Below are positions 8,824 to 17,040 of a stretch of 44,251 nt of DNA, piece by piece (the first letter of the stretch is position 1; every line of letters starts with the position of its first letter). Origin of the DNA: Bacteroidales bacterium (GTDB lineage Bacteria > Bacteroidota > Bacteroidia > Bacteroidales > JAADJA01); NCBI GenBank assembly GCA_016933115.1, contig JAFGBL010000015.1, positions 1 through 44,251 of the forward strand, given 5' to 3'. Both the position numbers and the translations under genes were made by a program. Below the pieces are notes generated by a model that did no database searches, was not told the origin of the DNA, and was given only the letters and a program-made list of their open reading frames with translations.

Positions 8824-9572
8824 TGTCCACCGTGTAAAAATATATGGTAAAATTATAAAAGTTTATGGAGTCGGAAACCATTGATTGAAATAAATCGAAG
8901 ATAATGTTTCAAATTGTTGATTCTGTGCCGGACTTTTAGTTTTAAAATGCTGAAAGGTAGTACAGGTGTTTGTGTAGTGGGTGGTGTTTACAAAGTAATT
9001 TTATAAATATTACCGATTGGTATTATACCAATGGATATAAAAAATTTCTTTCTTATAAAACCCAGGTTATTCAGCCTATCTTCAGCTGACTCTGTGGTTT
9101 TATACTTTAGAGCATTACAGTATTACAGTGGATAGCGTAGAGGAGCCACGGACCTGCCGGCAGGGTTAGGAGAGGTTTTCTCTGGGTTTTATACGGTTCC
9201 CACGCCTGACTGTACGCGCAGGTCGGATTCTGTAATCAAGCATTTTAGAAATATTTATATGCAAATAAAAGGTTCAAGCAAAATTTCTTTTCAAGAGCTA
9301 ATTTAACAAATGGCAATTTATAATGAAATAATGAAAATAGAAACCTGAAGGACAAGAGATAAAATCTTCAGAATTTGTGTAATCCATTTTAGCAAGATTC
9401 TTTCTTGTTAAATTGCAGCCAAATCTTAACCATAAAAAAATTAATTGGTTCCAGAATGGGGTTAAATTGAAGGAGTCGGTCCAGGGTCAACAATAGTCAA
9501 GAAATGATTGACACAAAAACGATATTGCTCTTACATGTATTGCATTTCAAATTCAATAGCGAAAGTGTCAAT
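8824..9572. other. 749-bp gene-free region with repeat debris
   Basis: No reading frame of useful length, tRNA cloverleaf or known RNA could be made out. The middle (9053-9240) is distinct and more GC-rich, and is described separately. The flanks, 8824-9050 and 9245-9572, are AT-rich with many short stop-broken frames and no recognisable protein remnant. The LytTR promoter must lie near 8824-8900, but no clean TAnnTTTG match was seen there. Confidence 0.5.
9054..9225. repeat. Inverted-repeat element, possible decayed MITE
   Basis: TATAAAACCCAG at 9054-9065 is the exact reverse complement of CTGGGTTTTATA at 9182-9193. A third near copy, CTGTGGTTTTATA, starts at 9092. Inside lies a perfect 12-bp palindrome CCTGCCGGCAGG (9153-9164), and just outside is CCTGACTGTACGCGCAGG (9204-9221), also with CCTG/CAGG ends. 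Such CCTGC/GCAGG phrases recur, from memory, in dispersed repeats of environmental Bacteroidota. No transposase is present, so a non-autonomous or decayed element is the best reading. Confidence 0.4.
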
Positions 9573-9845
9573 TCATTCTAAATCAGACACAGGTTTTCTA
9601 ACTATACTCAATAATTCAAGTTTTTTCTTTCTGGTTAATTCATGGAATGATTTTTCCATTTTCAAATCATCCTCCTGATTTTGAATTTTCTCATAAAAGA
9701 CAAGTTTCACCGGTCTTCGGGTATAGGTAAAATGTTCGGGATCTATTCCTTCTATATGATTGCTAATACTATTTTCTAAATCCTTCGTTATTTCTGAGTA
9801 GAATGAACCGTCCGAACATTGAAGTAGATAAAGGTATTTTTCCAT
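9573..9845 (-). CDS. Degenerate GIY-YIG domain protein
   Basis: This 90-residue protein runs from the ATG at 9845; the frame opens with TTG at 9887. It resembles the small UvrC-type GIY-YIG proteins (YhbQ group): YLYLLQCSDGSFY, then FTYTRRPVKLVFYEK and MEKSFHELTRKKKLELL. Active relatives read S-[YF]-Y-[TS]-G-[VI]-T and L-E-R-R, with the Gly and first Arg needed for catalysis. Here the Gly is Glu (FYSEIT) and the Arg is lost (LENSIS). The metal-binding Glu (MEKS) remains. The nuclease is therefore probably inactive. It sits alone between repeat debris and a GC-poor gap. Confidence 0.75.
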   Translation of the reverse strand: MEKYLYLLQCSDGSFYSEITKDLENSISNHIEGIDPEHFTYTRRPVKLVFYEKIQNQEDDLKMEKSFHELTRKKKLELLSIVRKPVSDLE

Positions 9846-10040
9846 TGGACCGGTAAAGATAAATGATATTTTTAATGTTTTTTTCAAAACTTATTAAGTG
9901 TTACAACCCTAGCGGTAATTGCCACATGCAGAGGCAATTATTGATTTTCTTAAAAAATTATACCCCAGGTAAAATGTGGTGATGAAAAAATTCAGGGGAC
10001 GAAACCCCTTTTCAGGATAAATCCAAAAGGGGACTTAAAA

Positions 10041-10066
10041 CAAAAAACCACCCCAACAGGGATGGT
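10041..10066 (-). terminator. Rho-independent terminator of the small secreted protein gene
   Basis: On the minus strand ACCATCCC-TGTT-GGGGTGGT forms a stem with one mismatch and runs into TTTTTGTTTT. It lies 37 nt past the stop at 10103. A second inverted repeat, CCCCTTTT/AAAAGGGG (10005-10012/10025-10032), follows and may act as a backup. Confidence 0.65.
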
Positions 10067-10102
10067 TCAATATCATTTAAAAGCAAACAAACAATAATTG
10101 TT

Positions 10103-10459
10103 CTATTTGGAAGCCTGCAATTTAATATTCAAATCACCATTTTCAGAATCAGCCTTATAATTTTCGATGAGGCTTTTGTTATAGGAAATGTACGATGCAA
10201 TAATATTGTAATGACCCGGCTTGACTTCACCGAATTCGAATTTGCCATCAAAATCGGTATATGCTTTTATATCGGTGCCATCAAGGCAAACTTCAACACC
10301 TGTAAGCGCTTCACCGGTACTAAAATCAACTACCTGTCCGGTAAGTGTTATTGTTGCAGCAGGTGCAGAGGCCGGTACTCCGGATTTTTCACCTTCATTT
10401 CCTGCATAGCCAAAGCCCAGGAGGGCTAAGAATATAATTGAAAGAAATATTTTTTTCAT
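10103..10459 (-). CDS. Small secreted carboxypeptidase-regulatory-like domain protein
   Basis: This 118-residue protein runs from the ATG at 10459; the frame opens at TTG 10468. It has a signal peptide (KKIFLSIIFLALLGFGYAG) and an Ala/Pro-rich linker. A single CarboxypepD_reg-like beta-sandwich follows: ITLTGQVVDFSTGEALTGVEV, KAYTDFDGKFEF, PGHYNIIASYISY. In Bacteroidota this fold usually starts TonB receptors; here it stands alone in the periplasm or at the surface. Its promoter carries the same 11-bp TTAA array as the phosphate-transporter promoter just upstream, so I infer a role in the phosphate response. The exact function is unknown. Confidence 0.75.
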   Translation of the reverse strand: MKKIFLSIIFLALLGFGYAGNEGEKSGVPASAPAATITLTGQVVDFSTGEALTGVEVCLDGTDIKAYTDFDGKFEFGEVKPGHYNIIASYISYNKSLIENYKADSENGDLNIKLQASK

Positions 10460-10479
10460 TTTGTTCAATTTTGATGGTA

Positions 10480-10535
10480 CAAAAATAGTTTTGCAGTATT
10501 AATTCAATTTTAAACTAATATTAATTTATTGTTAA
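10480..10535 (-). promoter_or_regulatory. Promoter with a four-unit 11-bp TTAA array (Pho-box-like)
   Basis: TTAA cores begin at 10499, 10510, 10521 and 10532, spaced exactly 11 bp. Read on the minus strand the hexamers are TTAACA, TTAATA, TTAAAA and TTAATA with 5-bp spacers. This is the geometry of OmpR/PhoB-family sites and matches the Bacillus PhoP TTAACA box. A -7 element TATTTTTG (minus strand, 10487-10480) follows, 11 bp past the last core, which places the array over the activator position. The gene start is at 10459. Confidence 0.6.
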
Positions 10536-10560
10536 TTCTTCTGCTTGAAGGGAAAGTTAA

Positions 10561-12828
10561 TTATTCAATTGTAGTTTCAACCAGTTTTAGCAAACTTAGT
10601 GAAAAATCGCGGTGCGATTTAAGCATATTAACCGTTTGTAGCATCAGGTTTTTGGTCTCGGATAATATACCAAGGAACAACATACTGTTGCGGGTTCCAA
10701 CCTCATTAGACTTAATTCTTTTGACCTGCTTTTTACGGGAATTATCCACCATTTTCAAAATGAGCTGCTGCAATTCAATGATGTTAGGCAATTCAGTATA
10801 TTGCTGTTTTTTGATCGCATCGTTTACAGCCTGAATAAATTCTTCAGTTTTTTCAGAAATTTCTTTGAATTCTTCAATTTGAACAGGCAATAAGGCTTTA
10901 TGGTGGTTGTCAACATGCTCGAGGCTGGGTTTTGAAATAAATGTGATGCTATGCGCTATTTCGCGTAAATAGTCCAAAACCTGAACATAGTAAAATCCAC
11001 TTTCAATGGAGCTATCCTCAAGATGATTAATGATCGCACCGATATTATCCTTTAAATCCTTGGTTTTCAGATTAATTTTTTCAACCTCTTTATATATTCT
11101 TCTTAATTTTCTCAGATTCTCATCTGATAATCCTTCAATGGTTTGAATATATATTTCAGCTATTTTGGATAAAATCTGGGTAATATTGGAAGTACAATTT
11201 TTTTCAATAGTGGAATTGGTAAGCACAGAAAGTGTTGTAGCTTCTTTTGCGAGGGATTGAACCATTCTTTTTTTATGTAAAGAATGGGTTCTGTAAACGA
11301 CAAAAGTTGCAAAGGCTATGAGAAAAAAGATCAAAATGAATCCCCCGTAATATATGATAAACCCCATGATGAAAGCACTACTGAAGGCCAGGAAAGCAGT
11401 AAAAAACCAGCCCCCGATAACTGAGATCACTCCGGTTATTCGGTAAACAGCACTTTCCCTTCCCCAGGCCCTGTCAGCAAGAGATGTTCCCATCGCTACC
11501 ATAAAAGTAACATACGTTGTTGACAACGGAAGTTTAAGCGAAGTGGCAAAAGAGATAAGAACACTTGACAATACAAGGGTTACAGAGGCCCTTATCAAGT
11601 CAAAAGCAGGTGCTTCGCTTTTCAGGGATTTTTGTTTTTTAATGAATGGCGTCTGGTCAAAACTCTTATCAATCCTTTGTCTGATTTTTTTAGGAAAATG
11701 ACTTTCAATATTTCGAACAATATTGCTGGTGTTTCTCACCAATGACCTTGAAAAATAAGTTGAACCAAATCGTTCATAACCTTCTTTCTGTCTTCCAAGA
11801 TCCAGGGATGTTTTAACTACTGATTTGGCCTTTTTAGAGGTCCATAACGTAACAACCATAATGATCCCCGCAATCAAAAGGAAGAATGTCGGGGTTTTTA
11901 TTTTACCGGCCAATCCGGCCATTAAAAACTCATCAGCCGGTACACCGCTGGCTATGAATGATTTATATGATTCATACCCTGCAAGGGGTACCCCGATGAA
12001 ATTTACCAGATCGTTGCCTGCAAAAGCCATTGCCAGCGCAAAGGTTCCAACCAAAACGATGAATTTCAGGATATTCATCCTGGTTAATAAAGTGATAACC
12101 TGAAGAATGAGAAACCATGCTACAAAACTTACGACAATGATAATAAGGGTTTTTTCCTGAATAAAGGCTTTTATCTCATCCGACATGAATGAGGCGCCAC
12201 TGGCTCCTTTTACAAGAATAAAATAAGTTATGGAAGTAATGGCCAAACCACCCCAGATTGCCCCGTAGCGTTTTATTTTTTTCTCGTAATCGAATGAAAA
12301 AATCAACCGGCTGAAATATTGAATTATTACACCTGTAGTAAAGGCAATCACAACGGAAAGCAGAATTCCTGAAATAATTGCCAGTGCTTTGGCAGTATTG
12401 ATATATTCATTTATTTGAAGTGCATTTGGATCAGAAATGATTTTTATAACGGAAATGGCAACCGCAGCACCCAGCAATTCAAATACAATGGATACGGTAG
12501 TGGAAGTGGGCATTCCAAAAGTATTGAAAAGATCCAGCAGGATAACATCCGTAATCATTACAGCCAGGAAAATAATGATGATCTCAGAAAAGTAGAAGTG
12601 TTGCGGATGAAAAATACCTTTCCTTGCCACCTCCATCATACCACTCGAAAATGTTGCACCAACAATGATTCCAAGTGCCGCCACTGCCATAATCAACCTG
12701 AAAGAACTGACTTTAGCTCCAATGGCGGAATTCAGGAAATTAACCGCATCATTGCTAACCCCTACTATTAAATCGGAAATTGCTGTCAGAAAAAGAACAA
12801 TTACAAGGATCAGGTAAATTGTGTTCAT
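10561..12828 (-). CDS. PiT-family inorganic phosphate transporter with C-terminal PhoU-like domain
   Basis: This 755-residue inner-membrane protein runs from the ATG at 12828; the TTG at 12831 is also in frame. Both PiT signature halves are present: GVSNDAVNFLNSAIGAK near residue 25, and GNDLVNFIGVPLAGYESY in the middle, within about a dozen membrane helices. A second conserved segment, LPLSTTYVTFMVAMGTSLADRAWGRES, follows a cytoplasmic loop. The last 200 or so residues are soluble and helical (KINLKTKDLKDNIGAIINHL, VDNHHKALLPVQIEEFKEI), like PhoU/DUF47. PiT proteins import metal-phosphate with protons or sodium; the fused PhoU-like part probably gates or senses. In many bacteria the PhoU-like partner is a separate gene. 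It is divergent from a porin, with a TTAA array between. Confidence 0.9.
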   Translation of the reverse strand: MNTIYLILVIVLFLTAISDLIVGVSNDAVNFLNSAIGAKVSSFRLIMAVAALGIIVGATFSSGMMEVARKGIFHPQHFYFSEIIIIFLAVMITDVILLDLFNTFGMPTSTTVSIVFELLGAAVAISVIKIISDPNALQINEYINTAKALAIISGILLSVVIAFTTGVIIQYFSRLIFSFDYEKKIKRYGAIWGGLAITSITYFILVKGASGASFMSDEIKAFIQEKTLIIIVVSFVAWFLILQVITLLTRMNILKFIVLVGTFALAMAFAGNDLVNFIGVPLAGYESYKSFIASGVPADEFLMAGLAGKIKTPTFFLLIAGIIMVVTLWTSKKAKSVVKTSLDLGRQKEGYERFGSTYFSRSLVRNTSNIVRNIESHFPKKIRQRIDKSFDQTPFIKKQKSLKSEAPAFDLIRASVTLVLSSVLISFATSLKLPLSTTYVTFMVAMGTSLADRAWGRESAVYRITGVISVIGGWFFTAFLAFSSAFIMGFIIYYGGFILIFFLIAFATFVVYRTHSLHKKRMVQSLAKEATTLSVLTNSTIEKNCTSNITQILSKIAEIYIQTIEGLSDENLRKLRRIYKEVEKINLKTKDLKDNIGAIINHLEDSSIESGFYYVQVLDYLREIAHSITFISKPSLEHVDNHHKALLPVQIEEFKEISEKTEEFIQAVNDAIKKQQYTELPNIIELQQLILKMVDNSRKKQVKRIKSNEVGTRNSMLFLGILSETKNLMLQTVNMLKSHRDFSLSLLKLVETTIE

Positions 12829-12896
12829 CAATCTTATATTAGCATCCTGATAAAAGAGTGCAATATTAATTATTACTTCCTATAATAATTGAATTG

Positions 12897-12946
12897 CAAA
12901 TTTAAGTTAACATTAATTTGATCTTAATTTAATGTTAATAAAATTG
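12897..12946. promoter_or_regulatory. Divergent promoter region with 11-bp TTAA array and 10-bp inverted repeat
   Basis: TTAA cores begin at 12902, 12913, 12924 and 12935, exactly 11 bp apart, as upstream of the gene at 10459. Two further cores at 12907 and 12929 create a perfect inverted repeat TTAACATTAA/TTAATGTTAA (12907-12916/12929-12938). Because TTAA is palindromic, the array could serve either direction. A minus-strand -7 match TAAATTTG lies at 12904-12897, and a 7/8 plus-strand match TAAAATTG at 12939-12946. Confidence 0.55.
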
Positions 12947-13009
12947 TGAAAGTTTTCAAGTGCTATGCTCCTTCGAGTTTTTATTTTTATTGAGCTAAAA
13001 CGAAATAAA

Positions 13010-14029
13010 ATGAACTTTTCCTTTAAATGGATTTCCATTTCGCACTTGATACTTTTATTCAGTGCAATATTCGGCAAATTAAGCTATAGTAGTGATTCTA
13101 CATTTCGATCAAATCCGGGCAGGGTATACGGTGTGATTTACAGTAACTACCATGCCGGCCTGAACGAAAGTAAAGATGAATCAGGATTTGAAATAAAAAG
13201 AGCTTATTTTGGATATCATAAAGATATCAGTAAATACTTCAGCGCCGACATTAAACTCGATATCGGAAGCCCCGAAGACCTTTCCGAATATTCTCTGATT
13301 CGCAGGTATGCCTATTTCAAAAATGCGTTGTTGAAATATAAGAACAATGATATCACGGTTAATTTTGGGATCATTGACTTGTTATATTTTAAAATTCATG
13401 AACAATACTGGGCTCACCGATACATTGAAAAATCCTTTGGCGACCTCTATCGATTTGGATATACTGCAGATCTCGGAGCCCAAATCATATATGAATGGGC
13501 TGACTGGCTTTCAGTTGATTTCACCATCAGCAACGGAGAAGGTTATACAAGTTTACAAAACGATAATACCTTTAAGTCGGCATTTGGAATCACGTTATTT
13601 CCGGGGTATAATTTCGTATCCCGGCTTTACTATGATTATTCAAGTAAAAATGCAGAACTTTCAACGGCCTCGGCTTTTATCGGTTATAAAATTGAAGACA
13701 AATTGATTTCAGGAGTGGAATATCATTACCGGTTCAACGATGAATACACTGAAAATCAAGATATGTATGGCTATTCTGTATATGCTAGCTGGTATGTGTT
13801 TAAGAAATGGCAGTTATTCGGTCGTTTCGATAAAGTATCATCCAACCAGGCAGAAGGCTCGGAAATACCCTGGAATTTAGCAAACGATGGGAGCAAAATA
13901 ATCAGCGGCGTTGAGTTTTCACCCGTAAAACAAGTCAAGCTTGCCTTGAATTACCAGGACTGGTTTCCCTATGCACAAAATGAACCCAATGAACAGTTTA
14001 TTTTCCTTAATGTTGAAGTATCATTCTGA
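13010..14029 (+). CDS. Outer-membrane beta-barrel porin (phosphate-selective porin type)
   Basis: This 339-residue protein runs from the ATG at 13010; an upstream ATG at 12965 would only add residues before the signal peptide. A signal sequence (SHLILLFSAIFGKLSYS) precedes repeated amphipathic strands rich in Tyr and Gly, such as FEIKRAYFGYHKDIS, YFSADIKLDIGS, VDFTISNGEGY and LISGVEYHYRF. It ends in Phe (FIFLNVEVSF), as outer-membrane barrels do. The pattern resembles porin O/P-like proteins. Its position opposite a PiT transporter suggests phosphate entry. It is co-transcribed with the next gene, 2 bp away. Confidence 0.75.
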   Translation: MNFSFKWISISHLILLFSAIFGKLSYSSDSTFRSNPGRVYGVIYSNYHAGLNESKDESGFEIKRAYFGYHKDISKYFSADIKLDIGSPEDLSEYSLIRRYAYFKNALLKYKNNDITVNFGIIDLLYFKIHEQYWAHRYIEKSFGDLYRFGYTADLGAQIIYEWADWLSVDFTISNGEGYTSLQNDNTFKSAFGITLFPGYNFVSRLYYDYSSKNAELSTASAFIGYKIEDKLISGVEYHYRFNDEYTENQDMYGYSVYASWYVFKKWQLFGRFDKVSSNQAEGSEIPWNLANDGSKIISGVEFSPVKQVKLALNYQDWFPYAQNEPNEQFIFLNVEVSF

Positions 14030-14031
14030 AA

Positions 14032-15399
14032 ATGATGAAATTGAAATTAAAAATATCTAGAATAATTCCTGTCGGTTTGTTAACGATTCTGATCGTGACT
14101 GTTTCATGTAACAGAAAAAGTGAATATTCTACGGAAACCGGTTATGAAGTGATTACCGACAATGGTGAAGGAACCGGAACAACTACCTGGACACCAGGCA
14201 AAAAATACCTGCTCGACGGATTTGTTTTCGTCAATGACGGACAGATACTTACTATTGAGGCAGGTACTGTAATCCGCGCCAGTACCGGGCAGGGTGAAAA
14301 CGCCAGTGCGTTGATTGTATCGCGTGGAGGGAAAATTATTGCCGAGGGAAATTCTGTTAGTCCGATAGTTTTTACATGTGAGGGAGACGATTTGGAAGGT
14401 TCGGTACCGGTTTTTGCAAAAGGTTTGTGGGGCGGGCTGATCATACTGGGAAATGCTCCGCTTAACAACGAAAACAATGAAGCTTATATTGAAGGAATCC
14501 CTGTTGCAGAACCCCGTGGAATATTCGGAGGTTGGGATGAAAATGATAATTCCGGAATTTTAAAATATGTTTCCATTCGTCACGGAGGAACAAATATCGG
14601 AAGTGAAAATGAGATTAATGGATTGACTTTGGGAGGCGTGGGAAATAATACATTGATCGAATATGTCGAGGTTATTTCAAATTATGATGACGGTATTGAA
14701 TTATTCGGTGGTTCGGTCAATTGTAAATATATTGTTTCTGCATTTAACGGTGATGATGCTTTCGACTATGATCTCGGATATCACGGCAAAGGCCAGTTTT
14801 GGCTGGCTATTCAGGATCCCGCGGAAGGGGACCTGATTATTGAAGGCAGCGGAGGACAGGATCCTGAACTCGGACAACCTTATTCCCTGCCGATAATTTA
14901 CAATGGTACTTTTATTGGCCGGGGAAATAATATCACCAACCGTACCATCCGGCTCGACAGGTTCGCCGGTGGAATATTTGGCAATTCAATTTTTACAAAT
15001 CAGCATAGTGGAATTTACATTCAATACATCGAAAACTATAACAATTGTTTTGACCAGTTTCAAAATAGCAATATCCGGATTTTAAATAATATTTTCTGGG
15101 ATATTGCCGAAAATTTAGCCTATGACATTTTCAACGTTTATGCACAAAATGGTGAGAATATCGAGAACCAGAATGAGCAATTCAAACAATATTTTGTAGA
15201 TGCTGAAAACACGGTATCAAATCCTGAGGTTGAAATTACATCGGAAACCTATCGTATTCTCCCGCAAGGAAACATCAGTGATAACCTGGCGCCAGAGCCT
15301 GATAGCTGGTTCACAAATGTGGATTATAAAGGTGCATTTCTATACGACAATTGGGCCCGGAACTGGTCATTGATACACCAATCGGGTTGGATTGAATAG
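14032..15399 (+). CDS. Secreted beta-helix lipoprotein
   Basis: This 455-residue protein has a lipobox ending VTVSC. The body starts with a segment typical of a Bacteroidota family often labelled only hypothetical: TTWTPGKKYLLDGFVFVNDGQ and LTIEAGTVIRA. Right-handed parallel beta-helix-like turns follow (GGLIILGNAPLNNE, LKYVSIRHGGTNIG, LIEYVEVISNYDDGIELFGG, GDDAFDYDLGYHG). It is probably anchored on the outer membrane. Translation is likely coupled to the porin gene, since the stop and ATG are 2 bp apart. A role in binding or processing an organophosphate or polymer is inference from context only. It converges on tryptophanase, with 4 bp between the stops. Confidence 0.75.
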   Translation: MMKLKLKISRIIPVGLLTILIVTVSCNRKSEYSTETGYEVITDNGEGTGTTTWTPGKKYLLDGFVFVNDGQILTIEAGTVIRASTGQGENASALIVSRGGKIIAEGNSVSPIVFTCEGDDLEGSVPVFAKGLWGGLIILGNAPLNNENNEAYIEGIPVAEPRGIFGGWDENDNSGILKYVSIRHGGTNIGSENEINGLTLGGVGNNTLIEYVEVISNYDDGIELFGGSVNCKYIVSAFNGDDAFDYDLGYHGKGQFWLAIQDPAEGDLIIEGSGGQDPELGQPYSLPIIYNGTFIGRGNNITNRTIRLDRFAGGIFGNSIFTNQHSGIYIQYIENYNNCFDQFQNSNIRILNNIFWDIAENLAYDIFNVYAQNGENIENQNEQFKQYFVDAENTVSNPEVEITSETYRILPQGNISDNLAPEPDSWFTNVDYKGAFLYDNWARNWSLIHQSGWIE

Positions 15400-15403
15400 A
15401 AAA

Positions 15404-16780
15404 TTACAACTTATCGAGTTCTACTGTAAAATGCCTGAGGATTGGCGGTTCGCGTAAAATCTTCAATCCCCTTTTGATTTGGTTACGCCTTTCAAAAACG
15501 TTGGCAATGGTTGCAGCCACATAATCCATGTGGCTATTGGTATAAACCCTCCTGGGAATCGCAAGGCGAACCATTTCCAATTCAGGATAGCGGTTTTCAC
15601 GGGTATCCGGATCCCGGTCGGCAAGCAAGGTTCCAATTTCAACGCCTCGTACTCCACCTTCAAGGTAAATTTCCGTTGCCAGTGTTTGTGCTATAAATTC
15701 CTCCTTCGGGATTTGAGGAAGGAAATCTTTTGCGTTCAGAAAAATGGCATGGCCACCGAACGGTTCAAGCATGGGAACTCCATGAACCTTTAATTTTTCA
15801 CCAAGGTAGGCCACCTGCTTGATCCTGGTTTCGAGGTAATCGAACTCGGTTCCTTCCTTTAGGCCCTGTGTCAATGCATTCATATCCCTGCCCGACATAC
15901 CGCCGTAAGTCACGAAACCTTCAAACATAATATTATAGACACTTGCTTCTTCATACATTTTACGCTCGCCGAAAGCAATAAATCCACCCATATTGACAAT
16001 GGCATCCTTTTTACTGCTCATGGTCATGGCATCAGCATAGGTGTACATTTCCTTTACGATCTCCTTGATGGTTTTATCCTTGTAATCCTCTTCACGGGTT
16101 TTGATGAAATAGGCATTTTCTGCAAAACGGGCCGAATCAAATATAACACGTGTGCCATATTTTTTGGCCATGGCATAAACCTCTTTTAAATTCTGCATCG
16201 AAACCGGCTGCCCACCCGAAGTATTACATGTAAGCGTAACCACAATGAAAGGGATTTTTTCGATTGGATTATTTTTCAATACCGTTTCCAGTTTATTGAG
16301 GTCGATGTTCCCCTTGAAAGGATGGTATTGTGTCGGATGAAAAGCCTCATCGATCGTGCAGTCGATGGCATGGGCATGGCGAAATTCAATGTGGCCTTTG
16401 GTCGTATCGAAATGGGAATTTCCGGGTACCAGGTCACCAGATTTTACCAAAAGTGAAAACAATACATTTTCAGCAGCCCGCCCCTGGTGGGTAGGTAAAA
16501 AATCATTGAATCCGAACAATTCCTTTATCACTGCTTTCATTTGGAGGTAAGATGATGCGCCGGCATAACTTTCATCGCCCAGCATCATGGCCGACCATTG
16601 TCGGTCGCTCATCGCCCCTGTCCCCGAATCGGTCAGCAAGTCGATATAAACATATTCACTGCGTAAATTGAAAAGATTGTAATAGGCTTCTTTTATCCAG
16701 ATTTCACGCTCTACACGTGTACTTCTGCGGATGGGTTCCACCATTTTGATCTTGTACGATTCTGCAAAGGGAAGTTCCAT
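15404..16780 (-). CDS. tnaA: Tryptophanase
   Basis: This 458-residue PLP-dependent beta-eliminating lyase converts L-tryptophan to indole, pyruvate and ammonia. Family blocks are LLTDSGTGAMSDRQW, PTHQGRAAENVL, TCNTSGGQPVS, FDSARFAENAYFIK and the PLP-lysine segment MSSKKDAIVNMGG. Two positions separate it from tyrosine phenol-lyase: HFDTT has Asp where the phenol-lyase has Thr, and GVRGVEIG has Val/Ile where the phenol-lyase has Met/Arg. Both match tryptophanase. Length is normal. The upstream leader carries a promoter, a palindrome and a short ORF. The pyruvate made could feed the NifJ encoded 10 kb away. No tryptophan permease lies beside it. Confidence 0.93.
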   Translation of the reverse strand: MELPFAESYKIKMVEPIRRSTRVEREIWIKEAYYNLFNLRSEYVYIDLLTDSGTGAMSDRQWSAMMLGDESYAGASSYLQMKAVIKELFGFNDFLPTHQGRAAENVLFSLLVKSGDLVPGNSHFDTTKGHIEFRHAHAIDCTIDEAFHPTQYHPFKGNIDLNKLETVLKNNPIEKIPFIVVTLTCNTSGGQPVSMQNLKEVYAMAKKYGTRVIFDSARFAENAYFIKTREEDYKDKTIKEIVKEMYTYADAMTMSSKKDAIVNMGGFIAFGERKMYEEASVYNIMFEGFVTYGGMSGRDMNALTQGLKEGTEFDYLETRIKQVAYLGEKLKVHGVPMLEPFGGHAIFLNAKDFLPQIPKEEFIAQTLATEIYLEGGVRGVEIGTLLADRDPDTRENRYPELEMVRLAIPRRVYTNSHMDYVAATIANVFERRNQIKRGLKILREPPILRHFTVELDKL

Positions 16781-16847
16781 AGTATTATGATTTTTGATAA
16801 ATAAAAATTTGAAAACTGAGAAATGAAGTTGTAAGTCAAATATGTAA

Positions 16848-16925
16848 TCAAAAATCGAATTCGTCCCTGCGCTTGATGTTCAGGTAAAGGTGGGTAATCA
16901 GAAACTGTATGAAATATTTTTGCAT
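16848..16925 (-). CDS. Possible 25-codon leader peptide upstream of tryptophanase
   Basis: The ORF starts with ATG at 16925 and ends with TGA at 16848, 67 nt before the tryptophanase ATG. It encodes a 25-residue peptide that begins MQKYFIQFL, continues ITHLYLNIK and ends RRDEFDF. It is richer in GC than its AT-rich surroundings and lies just after the predicted transcription start. E. coli TnaC is a 24-residue Trp-sensing arrest peptide, but this one has no Trp or Pro, so the mechanism would differ. It may also be a chance ORF. Confidence 0.35.
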   Translation of the reverse strand: MQKYFIQFLITHLYLNIKRRDEFDF

Positions 16926-16926
16926 A

Positions 16927-16954
16927 TCCGGTAATGATCTACCGGACAAATTTA
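16927..16954 (-). promoter_or_regulatory. tnaA promoter -7 element with adjoining palindrome
   Basis: TAAATTTG on the minus strand (16954-16947) fits the Bacteroidota -7 element. Directly downstream is a perfect palindrome TCCGGTA-N6-TACCGGA (16946-16927), which covers the expected start site. It could be an operator or, in RNA, a 5' hairpin. No -33 TTTG was found at 18-21 bp. Confidence 0.5.
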
Positions 16955-17040
16955 TATTTTTTTCGAAATAATGGGAAAAATTTAATCTTTTTTAAAAAAC
17001 AAAAGCAATTTGATAAATAAAAGTACCTGGATAAAATCAG

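Noticed and set aside
8824..9572. tRNA or structured RNA in the gap
   Set aside because: No acceptor stem, T-loop GTTCRA motif or cloverleaf could be assembled from the inverted repeats.
12965..13009. Upstream ATG as the porin start
   Set aside because: It would place 15 polar and hydrophobic residues before a complete signal peptide that begins at ATG 13010.
15404..16780. Tyrosine phenol-lyase instead of tryptophanase
   Set aside because: The Asp in HFDTT and the Val-Glu-Ile in GVRGVEIG match tryptophanase; the phenol-lyase has Thr and Met-Glu-Arg there.
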